A model generated the notes under the pieces. The model was not told the DNA's origin, ran no database searches, and was given only the letters and a program-made list of their open reading frames with translations. The translations under genes and the position numbers were made by a program. A stretch of 64,000 nucleotides of DNA from Streptomyces megasporus (GTDB lineage: Bacteria; Actinomycetota; Actinomycetes; Streptomycetales; Streptomycetaceae): the NCBI RefSeq assembly GCF_000718985.1, contig NZ_JODL01000030.1, forward strand, positions 1 to 64,000, given 5' to 3'. Of the stretch, positions 1-9,511 are shown in pieces. The stretch's first letter is position 1. The number at the start of each line of letters is the position of its first letter.

Positions 1-43
1 GTGTGGGGGTGGGTGTGGGGGTGGGGGGTTGTGGTGTGGGGGT

Positions 44-277
44 TCACATCATGTCTTCGATTTCGGCGGCGATGGGGTCGGCGTCGGTGCCGATGACGAC
101 CTGGATGGCGGTTCCCATTTTGACGACGCCGTGGGCGCCGGCGGCTTTGAGGGCGGTTTCGTCGATGAGGGAGGGGTCTTCGACTTCGGTGCGGAGGCGG
201 GTGATGCAGCCTTCGATTTCGATGATGTTGTCGATGCCTCCGAGTCCGGCGACGATGTTCTCCGCTTTGTCGGTCAT
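44..277 (-). CDS. nagF: PTS EIIB component, GlcNAc-type (NagF-like)
   Basis: A 77-residue protein matching the small EIIB domain of the glucose/GlcNAc PTS family, which passes phosphate from EIIA to the sugar bound in the membrane EIIC. The phosphorylated cysteine lies in the motif GCITRLR (Cys about residue 28), the family signature. Length is normal for a stand-alone EIIB. The ATG at 277 is preceded by GGAGGA, a strong ribosome site. It is divergent from the EIIC gene at 483, matching the separate nagF and nagE2 genes of Streptomyces coelicolor. The downstream gene, if any, lies off the left edge. Sugar specificity is inferred from that synteny, not from residues. Confidence 0.9.
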   Translation of the reverse strand: MTDKAENIVAGLGGIDNIIEIEGCITRLRTEVEDPSLIDETALKAAGAHGVVKMGTAIQVVIGTDADPIAAEIEDMM

Positions 278-392
278 CTTCGCTCCTCCGTTTTCCTGGT
301 CGCCGCTGCTGTTCGTGCGATGTCTCGTGTGCCGTCTCGGCGACGGCTTCCCCTGTCCGACCGGAATGGCACATTAACCTACGGTATGCCCA

Positions 393-425
393 TCTCGCGA
401 GAGGGCGTCCAGACGGGTTCGAACC
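393..425. promoter_or_regulatory. Palindromes in the nagF-nagE2 divergent promoter region
   Basis: The 205-base intergenic region holds TCTCGCGAGA (393-402), CGTCCAGACG (406-415) and GGTTCGAACC (416-425). The middle one shares GTC-AGAC with the DasR operator consensus TGGTCTAGACCA, but the outer positions do not match, so a DasR site is only weakly supported. Any of the three could be an operator for the divergent PTS genes. Confidence 0.3.
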
Positions 426-482
426 GTTCCGACGGGTGGTTCGCGCGGCCCCACCGTTCCATGGCTCCACAGGAGGAAGCTG

Positions 483-1754
483 ATGTCCACGGCCGATGTT
501 CCGATGTCCACCGACAGTGGAAGTGGCGGTTCGGGCCGCGGTTCGAAGGCGATGGCGGTGGCTCAGCGCATCGGGCGGAGTCTGATGCTGCCGATCGCCA
601 CGTTGCCCGCGGCGGCTCTGATGGTCCGTTTGGGGCAGCAGGACATGCTCGGCCGGGAGGGTTTTCCGTCCGTGGCCAATCGGGTGGCCGAGTTTCTGGC
701 GGCGGGTGGCGGGGCGTTGTTGGACAATCTGCCGCTGCTGTTCGCCGTCGGTATCGCGGTGGGGTTCGCCAAGCGGGCCGATGGGTCGACGGGGTTGGCG
801 GCCGTGGTGGGTTATTTGGTCTTCCGGCAGGTGATGGCCACGTTCGTGGATCCCAATCTGCCGCCGGAGGAGGGTGTGCCGCGGCCCGCGGACGCGGGGG
901 TCCTGGGTGGTGTGGTCATGGGGCTCGTGGTGGCCCTGTTGTATCAGCGGTACCACCGGAAGAAGCTGCCGGACTGGTTGGGGTTCTTCGGGGGGCGCCG
1001 GTTGGTGCCGATTCTGTCGTCGTTCGCGGGGTTGGGTCTGGGGGTCGTCTTCGGGTATGCCTGGCCGGTGCTGGGGGCCGGGATTCACGGTTTCGGCGAG
1101 TGGTTGGTGGGGTCCGGGGCGGTGGGCGCGGGGATTTTCGGGGTGGCGAACCGTGCGTTGATCCCGGTCGGCATGCACCACTTGCTGAATTCGTTCCCGT
1201 GGTTTCAGGCCGGTTCCTACGAGGACGACGGGGTGCGGTATCAGGGTGACATCGCCCGGTTTCTGCACGGGGATCCGACGGCGGGGCAGTTCATGACCGG
1301 TTTCTTTCCGATCATGATGTTCGCGCTTCCGGCGGCTTGTCTGGCGATCTACCACTGTGCTCGGCCGGAGCGTCGGAAGGTGGTGGGCGGGATGATGCTC
1401 TCCGTGGCGCTCACCGCCTTTGTCACCGGTGTGACCGAGCCGATCGAGTTCACGTTCATGTTCGTCGCGCCGGTGTTGTACGCGGTCCATGCGTTGTTGA
1501 CGGGTGTGTCGATGGCGTTGAGTTGGGCGTTGGGGGCGCGGGACGGTTTCGGTTTCTCGGCCGGTGCGATCGATTTTCTGTTGAATCTGGGGATCGCGAC
1601 CAGGCCCTGGTTGTTGGTGGTGTTGGGGTTGTGTTTCGCGGTGGTGTACTACGCCGTCTTCCGGTTCGCGATCGTCAGGTTCGATCTGCCGACGCCGGGT
1701 CGGGAGTCGCGGGAGGAGGCGGAGGAGCTGGAGAAGGCTCAGTACCGGGCGTAG
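483..1754 (+). CDS. nagE2: PTS EIIC permease, GlcNAc-type (NagE2-like)
   Basis: A 423-residue polytopic membrane protein of the PTS glucose-family EIIC type, taking up and phosphorylating N-acetylglucosamine together with a separate EIIB. The N-terminus (about 25 residues) is Gly/Ser-rich. Then come a conserved opening (SLMLPIATLPAAALMVRLG), several hydrophobic helices, a MHHLLNSFPWF stretch and the diagnostic GVTEPIEFTFMFVAP near residue 320. There is no fused EIIB, consistent with the separate gene at 44-277. The start has AGGAGGAAGCTG just before ATG. A strong hairpin terminator follows. The intracellular GH20 hexosaminidase at 31.7 kb could feed the same amino-sugar pathway. Confidence 0.92.
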   Translation: MSTADVPMSTDSGSGGSGRGSKAMAVAQRIGRSLMLPIATLPAAALMVRLGQQDMLGREGFPSVANRVAEFLAAGGGALLDNLPLLFAVGIAVGFAKRADGSTGLAAVVGYLVFRQVMATFVDPNLPPEEGVPRPADAGVLGGVVMGLVVALLYQRYHRKKLPDWLGFFGGRRLVPILSSFAGLGLGVVFGYAWPVLGAGIHGFGEWLVGSGAVGAGIFGVANRALIPVGMHHLLNSFPWFQAGSYEDDGVRYQGDIARFLHGDPTAGQFMTGFFPIMMFALPAACLAIYHCARPERRKVVGGMMLSVALTAFVTGVTEPIEFTFMFVAPVLYAVHALLTGVSMALSWALGARDGFGFSAGAIDFLLNLGIATRPWLLVVLGLCFAVVYYAVFRFAIVRFDLPTPGRESREEAEELEKAQYRA

Positions 1755-1777
1755 GGGGTGTGGTGTGGGAGGACGTG

Positions 1778-1820
1778 CGACGGCCGCCCGCGGGGCGTGG
1801 GTTTCCGTGGGCGGCCGTCG
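1778..1820. terminator. Bidirectional hairpin terminator
   Basis: A perfect 12-bp inverted repeat (CGACGGCCGCCC at 1778-1789 and GGGCGGCCGTCG at 1809-1820) lies between convergent nagE2 and the hydrolase gene at 1839. There is no T-run, as is common in Streptomyces. Confidence 0.8.
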
Positions 1821-1838
1821 TGTGTCCGGTTACCCGTT

Positions 1839-2594
1839 TCAGAGTTCGTACACGGCTCCGGGGCGGGCCAGTTCGATCGGGCCTTTGAAGGCGGTCCGGG
1901 CGTCGCGGAGGTTGACGTGGGGGTCGGTCCACGGCGGGATGTGGGTGAGGATCAGGCGTTTCGCTCCGGCTTTCTCGGCGAACTCTCCGGCTTCTCGTCC
2001 GTTGAGGTGGAGTTCGGGGAGGTCTTCCTTGCCGTGGGTGAAGGAGGCTTCGCAGAGGAAGAGGTCGGCGTGGCGGGCCAGGCCGGTGAGGGCTTCGGTG
2101 GGGCCGGTGTCGCCGGAGTAGGCGATGGTCTTGCCCTTGTGTTCGACGCGGAATCCGTAGGCTTCCACCGGGTGCCGGACGAGGTCGGCGTGGATGGTCA
2201 GCGGTCCGAGGCGGAAGGTGCTCGCGGGGGCCAGGTCGTGGAAGTCGAACACCTCGCTCATGGAGGTGTCGGACGGGGTGTCGGCGTAGGCGGCGGTCAG
2301 TCGCTGTTCGGTGCCTTTGGGGCCGTGGACGGGGATGGCCTCGCAGCGTCCTCCCTCGAAGCGGTAGTACCGAGCCACGAAGTACGCGCACATGTCGATG
2401 CAGTGGTCGGCGTGGAGGTGGCTGAGGAGGATGGCGTCGAGGTCGTAGAGGCCGCAGTGGCGTTGCAGTTCGCCGAGGGCACCGTTTCCCATGTCGATCA
2501 GGAGCCGGTAGCCGTCGGCCTCGACGAGGTAGCTCGAGCAGGCCGATTCCGCGGACGGGAACGATCCCGAGCAGCCGACGACGGTGAGCTTCAT
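1839..2594 (-). CDS. MBL-fold metallo-hydrolase
   Basis: A 251-residue metallo-beta-lactamase fold protein. The zinc motif HLHADHC lies near residue 60, followed by the later metal ligands in YSGDTGPTEAL and LTHIPPW. The overall layout resembles the RNase Z/ElaC-like branch. Substrate is unknown; RNase Z proper, phosphodiesterase or a sulfur-related hydrolase are all possible. It lies downstream of cysM on the same strand, but a 398-base gap makes co-transcription uncertain. GGAGG lies about 11 bases before the ATG. Confidence 0.85.
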   Translation of the reverse strand: MKLTVVGCSGSFPSAESACSSYLVEADGYRLLIDMGNGALGELQRHCGLYDLDAILLSHLHADHCIDMCAYFVARYYRFEGGRCEAIPVHGPKGTEQRLTAAYADTPSDTSMSEVFDFHDLAPASTFRLGPLTIHADLVRHPVEAYGFRVEHKGKTIAYSGDTGPTEALTGLARHADLFLCEASFTHGKEDLPELHLNGREAGEFAEKAGAKRLILTHIPPWTDPHVNLRDARTAFKGPIELARPGAVYEL

Positions 2595-2992
2595 GGGGAA
2601 GGAACCTCCGTGGCCCGGGAAGAGGGGTTACCTGAGCGTAAGACGCGTGGGGGCCGGCGGCTCCTCCGTCGGGCTCCGTTGTGGGCGGAATCACCAGGGC
2701 GGGGTAGGGCCGCGTGGGTGTGGACGGTGCCGTGTCCGGGGTGTTGTGGCTGGTCGTTCCGGGGGTGTGCGGGCCGTGGAGGGTGGTGCCGTGGGTGGGG
2801 TGTTCCGGGTGTCGGTGGGTGGGGGCGCGCCGCCGCTCCCGGCCGCGCGGGGGCGGCGGGGAGCGTGGCGGTGGGGCGGGTGCGCCGTGCGGGGGTGGCG
2901 CGGTCGCTCGGGGTGCGCGGTCCTGTGTGGGGTGTCGCGCGGGTGTCGCGTGGGGGGTGTCGTCCGTGGGGCCGGGGGCGTCGTGCTCGGAG
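2595..2992. other. Gene-free gap between cysM and the MBL hydrolase
   Basis: 398 bases without a convincing gene. The plus strand is strongly G/T-rich (runs such as gggtggggtg), so the transcript of the cys operon would be C-rich here. Open frames through it have no family likeness. The promoter of the MBL gene is presumably here, but no clear -35/-10 pair was seen. Confidence 0.5.
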
Positions 2993-4348
<1,356 letters not shown>

Positions 4349-4480
4349 TCAGTGGTGGGCGCGGTCGCGGCGCCGACAGGCGGCGCTGGTGAGGCGGCAC
4401 AGGTCCACGTGTAGGCGTGCCACGAGCAGCGCGCCCGGGGCGTTGCCCGAGGAGTTTTCGCTCACATCGTGGTTAACCAT
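4349..4480 (-). CDS. Putative cysteine-responsive leader peptide
   Basis: A 43-residue open frame starting ATG at 4480 and ending TGA at 4351-4349. It contains RLHVDLCRLTSAACRR (residues 22-37), the recurring motif of actinobacterial leader peptides found upstream of sulfur-assimilation and cysteine genes. Two Cys codons sit in the second half. A -10-like TACGAT (minus strand) ends only 6 bases before the ATG, so the transcript probably starts at the ATG and the frame is leaderless. In mycobacteria, cysteine-rich leaderless short ORFs attenuate downstream genes; the same role for cysO-cysM here is inference. Confidence 0.8.
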   Translation of the reverse strand: MVNHDVSENSSGNAPGALLVARLHVDLCRLTSAACRRRDRAHH

Positions 4481-4486
4481 GGGCTC

Positions 4487-4492
4487 ATCGTA
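4487..4492 (-). promoter_or_regulatory. -10 element of the leader/cysO-cysM transcript
   Basis: TACGAT on the minus strand, 6 bases before the leader ATG. The usual -10 to start distance would put the first transcribed base at or next to that ATG. No convincing -35 was seen at the expected spacing. Confidence 0.5.
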
Positions 4493-4582
4493 ACGATTCC
4501 CCGTCCGGGACTCGGATGGGCGTGTCACGATGCGGACCGTGCCGTCTCACCTGTTGTCCCGCGCGGTTTTCACCGGCTGGTG

Positions 4583-5026
4583 TCAGTCGTCGTAGGCGGG
4601 GACGATCCTGACTTCTTCCTCCGTGACCTCGCCGTCGACGATGCGGAAGGAGCGGAAGGAGAAGGGGCCTTCGTCGTTGCCGCACTCGGCGGTGGAGACC
4701 AGCACGTAGTGGGCGCCGGGCTCGCTCGCGAGGTCGATGTCGGTGCGCGAGGGGTAGGCCTCGGTGGCCGTGTGCGAGTGGTAGATGACGACGGGTTCCT
4801 CGTCGCGGTCGTCCATCTCGCGGTAGAGCTTGAGGAGGTCGCCGGAGTCGAATTCGTAGAACGTCGGGGAGCGGGCGGCGTTCAGCATGGGGATGAAGCG
4901 TTCGGGCCGGCCGCTGCCGGCCGGGCCCGCGACGACGCCGCACGCCTCGTCGGGGTGGTCCTGTCGAGCGTGCGCGACGATCTTGTCGTGCAGCTCTTGG
5001 GTGATGGTCAGCATGAGCGACAGCAT
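4583..5026 (-). CDS. mec: JAMM/M67 metallopeptidase (Mec-like)
   Basis: A 147-residue zinc peptidase of the JAMM family. The motif HSHTATEAYPSRTD (about residues 82-95) supplies two His and the Asp ligand, and an upstream Glu in DEEPVVIYHSH is the catalytic base. The mycobacterial orthologue Mec releases cysteine from CysO-cysteine; related JAMM proteases trim tails from sulfur carriers in some siderophore pathways. Both activities fit the neighbouring CysO with its 13-residue tail. ATG codons at 5026 and 5014 are both possible; neither has a clear ribosome site. It lies upstream of the leader peptide, so it may be transcribed separately. Confidence 0.9.
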   Translation of the reverse strand: MLSLMLTITQELHDKIVAHARQDHPDEACGVVAGPAGSGRPERFIPMLNAARSPTFYEFDSGDLLKLYREMDDRDEEPVVIYHSHTATEAYPSRTDIDLASEPGAHYVLVSTAECGNDEGPFSFRSFRIVDGEVTEEEVRIVPAYDD

Positions 5027-5043
5027 AGGCAGGCCGGGTGGGC

Positions 5044-5084
5044 GGGGCCCCGCCCGTACCGGTGTGCGGTACGGGCGGGGCCCC
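5044..5084. terminator. Strong hairpin terminator
   Basis: A perfect 17-bp stem (GGGGCCCCGCCCGTACC at 5044-5060 and its complement at 5068-5084) with a 7-base loop, placed just after the symporter stop on the minus strand and before mec. It insulates the two genes. Confidence 0.85.
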
Positions 5085-5122
5085 GGTGGTGCGGTGTGGG
5101 TCTCCTCGCCGGTGGGTGGGGG

Positions 5123-6700
5123 TCACTTGGCGAGTGAGGTGGCCTCTCCGGTGGGGTCGGCCTCGTCGGCTTCGATCTGCTCCTCGGTTTCGCCGGCGTC
5201 CCGGCGGCGGGTGTACTCCAGGACCTTCCGCAGTTCCTTCTTGACGACGGGGGCCAGCAGGTACAGGCCGATGATGTTGAACAGTGCCGCCAGGAAGAGG
5301 GCCGCGTCCGCCAGGTCGACCAGGACGCCCAGGGAGAGCAGGGCGCCGCTGATGATGACGGTGCAGAAGACGATCTTGTAGATGAGGTCCGTGGTCCTGT
5401 TGTGGCCGAAGAGGAAGCCCCAGCACTTGAGGCCGTAGTAGCCCCAGGTGATGACCGTGGAGAAGGCGAACAGGATCACCGCGATCGTCAGCAGGTAGGG
5501 GAACCAGGGCAGCGCGGTGTCGAAGGCGTCGGAGGTGATGGAGATGCCGGCGCTGGTGCTGGTGTCGATCGCCTCGCCCGTCATGGCCGCGTCGCGGGTC
5601 TGCTGGTAGAGGGGGCCGCCCGCGATGACGATGGTCAGGGCGGTCATGGTGCAGATGACGACGGTGTCGATGAAGGGTTCGAGCATCGCGACGACGCCTT
5701 CGGTGGCGGGGCGCTTGGTCTTCACCGCGGAGTGGGCGATGGGGGCGGAGCCGATGCCGGCCTCGTTGGAGAAGGTGGCTCGCCGGAAGCCCTGGATCAG
5801 GGCGCCGAGGAGGCCGCCGGCCACGCCTTCGGGGGCGAACGCCTCGGTGAAGATGGTGACGATGGCGTCCGGCACCGCGTCGATGTTGAAGCCGATGACG
5901 AGGAGGCAGGCGGTGACGTAGAGGATCGCCATGGACGGCACCAGTCGGCTGGTGACGGCGCCGATGGAGCGCATGCCGCCGATGAGGACCAAGGAGACCA
6001 GGACGGCGATCAGGACGCCGAAGAGGAGTGCGCCGCCGGAGGTGCTGAAGAAGCTGTTCTCCTTGCCGGTGACGGACTGGAGCTGTTCCAGGCTCTGGTT
6101 GACCTGGAAGAGGTTGCCGCCGAAGAAGGTGAAGAACAGCAGCATCACGGCGGACAGGACGGCGAGGACCTTGCCCAGGCCCGCCAGGCCGCGTTCCGCC
6201 AGGCCTTTGCGCAGGTAGAGCATCGGGCCGCCGGAGACGGTGCCGTCGGCGTGGATTTCGCGGTACTTCACGCCGAGGGTGCACTCGACGAACTTGGTGG
6301 CCATGCCGAGGAAGCCGCACAGGATCATCCAGAAGGTGGCTCCGGGGCCGCCGATGGAGATCGCGATGGCCACGCCGGCGATGTTGCCGAGGCCGACCGT
6401 GCCGGAGACGGCGGAGGTGAGGGCCTGGAAGTGGCTGACCTCGCCGGGTGCGTTCTTCTGCTCGTACTTTCCGCGGACCAGGCGCAGGGCCAGTCTGAAG
6501 TGTCTGACCTGGGCGAATCCGAAGTAGGCGGTGAAGATGGCGCCGGCTACGACCAGCCAGCCCACGATGAGGGGGAATTCCGTTCCGAGGACGTCGACGG
6601 TGTGGAAGACGATGTCGCCCAGGAATTCCGCCACCGGTTCGAAGACGCCGTTTACGGCTTCTTCCACCGAGTCGGTCCAAGAGGTTGCGGTGTCTGCCAT
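5123..6700 (-). CDS. Sodium/alanine (glycine) symporter, AGCS family
   Basis: A 525-residue membrane transporter of the alanine/glycine:cation symporter family, importing small neutral amino acids with sodium. Family hallmarks include GNIAGVAIAISIGGPGATFWM, the GGPMLYLRKGL stretch and FSNEAGIGSAPIAHS, with about ten hydrophobic helices. A C-terminal tail (KVLEYTRRRDAGETEEQIEADEADPTGEA) is charged and cytosolic-looking. I chose ATG at 6700 because AGAGG lies 6-7 bases upstream; a longer frame up to 6871 lacks family similarity. A hairpin terminator follows, and a CRP-like palindrome lies about 190 bases upstream. Confidence 0.92.
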   Translation of the reverse strand: MADTATSWTDSVEEAVNGVFEPVAEFLGDIVFHTVDVLGTEFPLIVGWLVVAGAIFTAYFGFAQVRHFRLALRLVRGKYEQKNAPGEVSHFQALTSAVSGTVGLGNIAGVAIAISIGGPGATFWMILCGFLGMATKFVECTLGVKYREIHADGTVSGGPMLYLRKGLAERGLAGLGKVLAVLSAVMLLFFTFFGGNLFQVNQSLEQLQSVTGKENSFFSTSGGALLFGVLIAVLVSLVLIGGMRSIGAVTSRLVPSMAILYVTACLLVIGFNIDAVPDAIVTIFTEAFAPEGVAGGLLGALIQGFRRATFSNEAGIGSAPIAHSAVKTKRPATEGVVAMLEPFIDTVVICTMTALTIVIAGGPLYQQTRDAAMTGEAIDTSTSAGISITSDAFDTALPWFPYLLTIAVILFAFSTVITWGYYGLKCWGFLFGHNRTTDLIYKIVFCTVIISGALLSLGVLVDLADAALFLAALFNIIGLYLLAPVVKKELRKVLEYTRRRDAGETEEQIEADEADPTGEATSLAK

Positions 6701-6888
6701 GGGGTACCTCTGGCGGGTGCGGCTGCGGGGGCATGCGGCGACGGTGGTCGCCGGTGATGCGGTGGACGGGGTGGGGGGGGGTTGGTTGTCCAGAAGGCCG
6801 AGCACGATTCCGCCCGAGTTTCCGAGGGGGTCGCCCTCCTGACGGAAAATCGGGTTGGGTGTTCCTACCACGCTGCGCCATCAGCAGG

Positions 6889-6906
6889 GTGTGACCCACA
6901 TCACAC
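6889..6906. promoter_or_regulatory. CRP-type palindrome upstream of the symporter
   Basis: GTGTGA-CCCACA-TCACAC is a perfect inverted repeat that contains the textbook TGTGA-N6-TCACA Crp pattern. It lies in the 332-base gene-free region 6701-7032, about 190 bases upstream of the symporter start. A second GTGATGTG (minus strand) occurs about two helical turns away. Streptomyces encodes a Crp protein; binding here is inferred from pattern only. The rest of the gap shows no gene. Confidence 0.45.
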
Positions 6907-7032
6907 GCTCATATTACGGTCACATCACGGGGCTCGATACGCGAACAAACCGGATGCTTTCTCCGAGGAAAGAACGCGCGACTCCGATAATCGAACGCCG
7001 GCCGGCCACGGAACGTGATCGGCGTGCTCCGC

Positions 7033-7641
7033 TCAGGCCGTCAGCGTCTCCACCAGCGACTCCTGCAGGGCGCCCAACCACAGGTAGGCCATCGCCATCG
7101 GCTTGCGCGGATCGCCGTCCGGCAGGTCGTACAGCTTGTCGCCGTCCTTGTCGTCGGCGAGCTCCAGGCGCGCGCCGATCGCCAGCCGCAGGTCGTTGAG
7201 CGCGCCGAGCCACTGCCGTGACTGCTCGGGGGTGAGGGTGAGCACCGCGCCCCCGTCTCCGCCGGGGGTGAGGGCGTCCAGGGAACGCACCAGGGCGAGG
7301 CCGTCCTCGCGCTTGCGGGCGCGCAGTTCGTTCTCGGTGTAGCGGCGGAACTCCGCGGAGGCCGCCCGTGCCTGCTCGTCGGGTTCGGCTCCGGGGTCGC
7401 CGTAGGCGTCCGGGAAGAGGCGGGCCAGCGCCGGGTCGGCGGGGGGTTCGCTGGGGCCGTCGGCCATCAGCGCGGCCAGCGGGTCCCGTTCCGCGGCCTC
7501 GGCCGCGTCGCCGCCCGGTCCGGGGCCGATCAGTTCCAGCAGTTGGACGGCGAGGCTGCGCAGGATGGAGATCTCGACCTCGTCGAGCGCGACGGCGGCC
7601 CCTCCGGGCACGGTGGCTGCGGGTTCGAAGAGTCCGGGCAT
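7033..7641 (-). CDS. DUF2017 family protein
   Basis: A 202-residue protein recognisable as DUF2017, a family found next to clpS across actinobacteria. It has an acidic, mostly helical sequence: EISILRSLAVQLLELIGP near residue 22, PDAYGDPGAEPDEQARAASA in the middle, and a C-terminal SRQWLGALNDLRLAIGARL helix followed by AYLWLGALQESLVE. No catalytic motif was recognised. The start codon shares one base with the clpS stop (TGATG), so it is translationally coupled to clpS. A link to ClpS-mediated proteolysis is inferred from context only. Confidence 0.88.
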   Translation of the reverse strand: MPGLFEPAATVPGGAAVALDEVEISILRSLAVQLLELIGPGPGGDAAEAAERDPLAALMADGPSEPPADPALARLFPDAYGDPGAEPDEQARAASAEFRRYTENELRARKREDGLALVRSLDALTPGGDGGAVLTLTPEQSRQWLGALNDLRLAIGARLELADDKDGDKLYDLPDGDPRKPMAMAYLWLGALQESLVETLTA

Positions 7642-8075
7642 CAGCGGTCCTGCTGGAGTGTCGCCCACAGGCCGTAGCCGTGCATGGCCTGGACGTCGCG
7701 CTCCATCTCCTCGCGGGTGCCGCTGGAGACGACCGCGCGGCCCTTGTGGTGGACGTCCAGCATCAGCTTCCTGGCCTTCTCCTTGGGGTAACCGAAGTAG
7801 GTCTGGAACACGTAGGTCACATAACTCATCAGGTTCACCGGGTCGTTGTGGACGACCGTGACCCAGGGGACGTCCGGTTCGGACACCGCCCAGGGCGCCT
7901 CGTCGGACTCCGGGCGGGTGATCTCGGTGGGTTCGCTGGGGGCGACCGACACGAGGGCCCCGCGGGCGGCCCCGGTCGCCCTGCCCCGTCCGGCGGCGCG
8001 GCCCGCGGCGGGGTGCGCCACGGGCGCGACGAGGGGCATCGGTGTCCGGCGTGTGTCGTCGCTCACGGGTTCCAT
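7641..8075 (-). CDS. clpS: ATP-dependent Clp protease adaptor ClpS
   Basis: An adaptor that delivers N-degron substrates to ClpAP/ClpCP. The conserved core [38 protein letters not shown] and the closing [20 protein letters not shown] fill the C-terminal 85 residues. The N-terminus (about 55 residues) is a variable Pro/Ala-rich tail. The start is uncertain: I take ATG at 8075 (MEPVSDD), while GTG four codons in, ATG at 8039, or an upstream start are possible. It is followed immediately by DUF2017 and divergent from pncB. Confidence 0.9.
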   Translation of the reverse strand: MEPVSDDTRRTPMPLVAPVAHPAAGRAAGRGRATGAARGALVSVAPSEPTEITRPESDEAPWAVSEPDVPWVTVVHNDPVNLMSYVTYVFQTYFGYPKEKARKLMLDVHHKGRAVVSSGTREEMERDVQAMHGYGLWATLQQDR

Positions 8076-8145
8076 GCTGCCACCCGTACCGGGTGGACAT
8101 GCAAACGGGCCGGCCGTGGGCGTCGCCACGCTCCTCGAACAGATA

Positions 8146-8160
8146 TCGTCAGTTTGACGA
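8146..8160. promoter_or_regulatory. Candidate operator before pncB
   Basis: TCGTCAGTTTGACGA is an inverted repeat with 6-bp arms and a 3-base spacer, 23 bases before the pncB start. Position suggests autoregulation of NAD salvage by an NrtR- or NiaR-type repressor, but the match to a known motif was not checked. Confidence 0.35.
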
Positions 8161-8182
8161 GATTAGGGGTAGCATCCATCGT

Positions 8183-9511
8183 ATGAACACAGCAGACCTG
8201 GGCCTGCCGGTCGCCGTGCCGTCGACTGCGCTCTTCACCGACCACTACGAACTCACCATGGTGCAGGCCGCGTTGCGCGGCGGGACCGCCAACCGGCGCT
8301 CCGTCTTCGAGGTCTTCACCCGCCGACTGCCCGAGGGCCGTCGCTACGGCGTGGTGGCGGGCACCGGACGGGTGCTGGACGCGGTGGAGAACTTCCGCTT
8401 CGAGCCGGAGATCCTGGAGTTCCTGCGCGAACGGGGCGTCGTCGACGAGCCCACCCTCGCCTGGCTGGCCGACTACCGCTTCCGCGGCGACATCAAGGGC
8501 TACCCCGAGGGGGAGGTGTACTTCCCCGGTTCGCCGATCATGCGCGTCACGGGCACCTTCGCCGAGTGCGTGCTGTTGGAGACCGTCATCCTGTCGATCC
8601 TCAACCACGACTCCGCCGTCGCCGCCGCCGCGTCCCGGATGGCCGTCGCCGCGCAGGGGCGTCCGCTGTTGGAGATGGGCGCCCGGCGCACCCACGAGCT
8701 GTCGGCGGTGGCCGCGGCGCGGGCCGCGTACGTCGGCGGCTTCTCCTCCACCTCCGACCTGGCCGCCGGATACCGCTACGACATCCCCACCGTCGGCACC
8801 AGCGCCCACGCCTTCACGCTGCTGCACGACACCGAGCGGGACGCCTTCACCGCGCAGGTGAAGTCCATGGGCCGCGACACCACCCTCCTGGTGGACACCT
8901 ACGACGTGGCCGAGGCCGTGCGCGCCGCCGTGGAGGTGGCCGGGCCCGAGCTGGGCGCCGTCCGCATCGACTCCGGCGACCTGCTGCTGCTCGCCCACCG
9001 GGTGCGGCAGCAGCTCGACGAGCTGGGGGCGCGGGACACCAAGATCATCGTGACCAGCGACCTGGACGAGTACGCCATCGCCTCCCTCGCCGCCGCCCCG
9101 GTGGACGCCTACGGGGTGGGCACCCAGCTCGTCACCGGCAGCGGCCACCCGACCGCGTCGATGGTCTACAAGCTGGTGGCCCGCGCGGACTCCGAGGACC
9201 CCGACGCGCCGCTGCGGCCGGTGGCCAAGAAGTCCATGGGCGGGAAGATGTCGCTCGCCGGCGTCAAGTGGGCCGCGCGGCGGCCGGACGAGAGCGGCGT
9301 GGCGGAGGCCGAGGTCGTCGGCACCGGCGAGGTGCCCGAGGAGCTGCGGGACCGGCTGCTGCTGGTGGACCTGATCCGCGGTGGCGAGATCGTGGCCCGC
9401 GAACGGCTGGACGTGGCCCGCGAACGGCACGTCCGGGCCCGTGACGGGCTGCCGCTGTCGGCGACGCAGCTCTCGCGCGGCGAGCCGGTCCTGCCGACCG
9501 AGTACGTCTGA
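8183..9511 (+). CDS. pncB: Nicotinate phosphoribosyltransferase
   Basis: A 442-residue enzyme that converts nicotinate and PRPP to nicotinate mononucleotide in NAD salvage. Family motifs are TDHYELTMVQAAL at the N-terminus (residues 14-26), EMGARRTHELSAVAAAR (the histidine region), VGTSAHAFTLLHD and IDSGDLLLLAHRVRQQL. The start ATG at 8183 gives the usual length; a longer frame adds residues without similarity. There is no strong ribosome site. It sits 280 bases before pncA, and together they turn nicotinamide into nicotinate mononucleotide. Confidence 0.93.
   Translation: MNTADLGLPVAVPSTALFTDHYELTMVQAALRGGTANRRSVFEVFTRRLPEGRRYGVVAGTGRVLDAVENFRFEPEILEFLRERGVVDEPTLAWLADYRFRGDIKGYPEGEVYFPGSPIMRVTGTFAECVLLETVILSILNHDSAVAAAASRMAVAAQGRPLLEMGARRTHELSAVAAARAAYVGGFSSTSDLAAGYRYDIPTVGTSAHAFTLLHDTERDAFTAQVKSMGRDTTLLVDTYDVAEAVRAAVEVAGPELGAVRIDSGDLLLLAHRVRQQLDELGARDTKIIVTSDLDEYAIASLAAAPVDAYGVGTQLVTGSGHPTASMVYKLVARADSEDPDAPLRPVAKKSMGGKMSLAGVKWAARRPDESGVAEAEVVGTGEVPEELRDRLLLVDLIRGGEIVARERLDVARERHVRARDGLPLSATQLSRGEPVLPTEYV

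Noticed and set aside
406..415. A DasR operator between nagF and nagE2
   Set aside because: Only the GTC-AGAC core matches; both flanks differ from the consensus. Kept only as a low-confidence palindrome.
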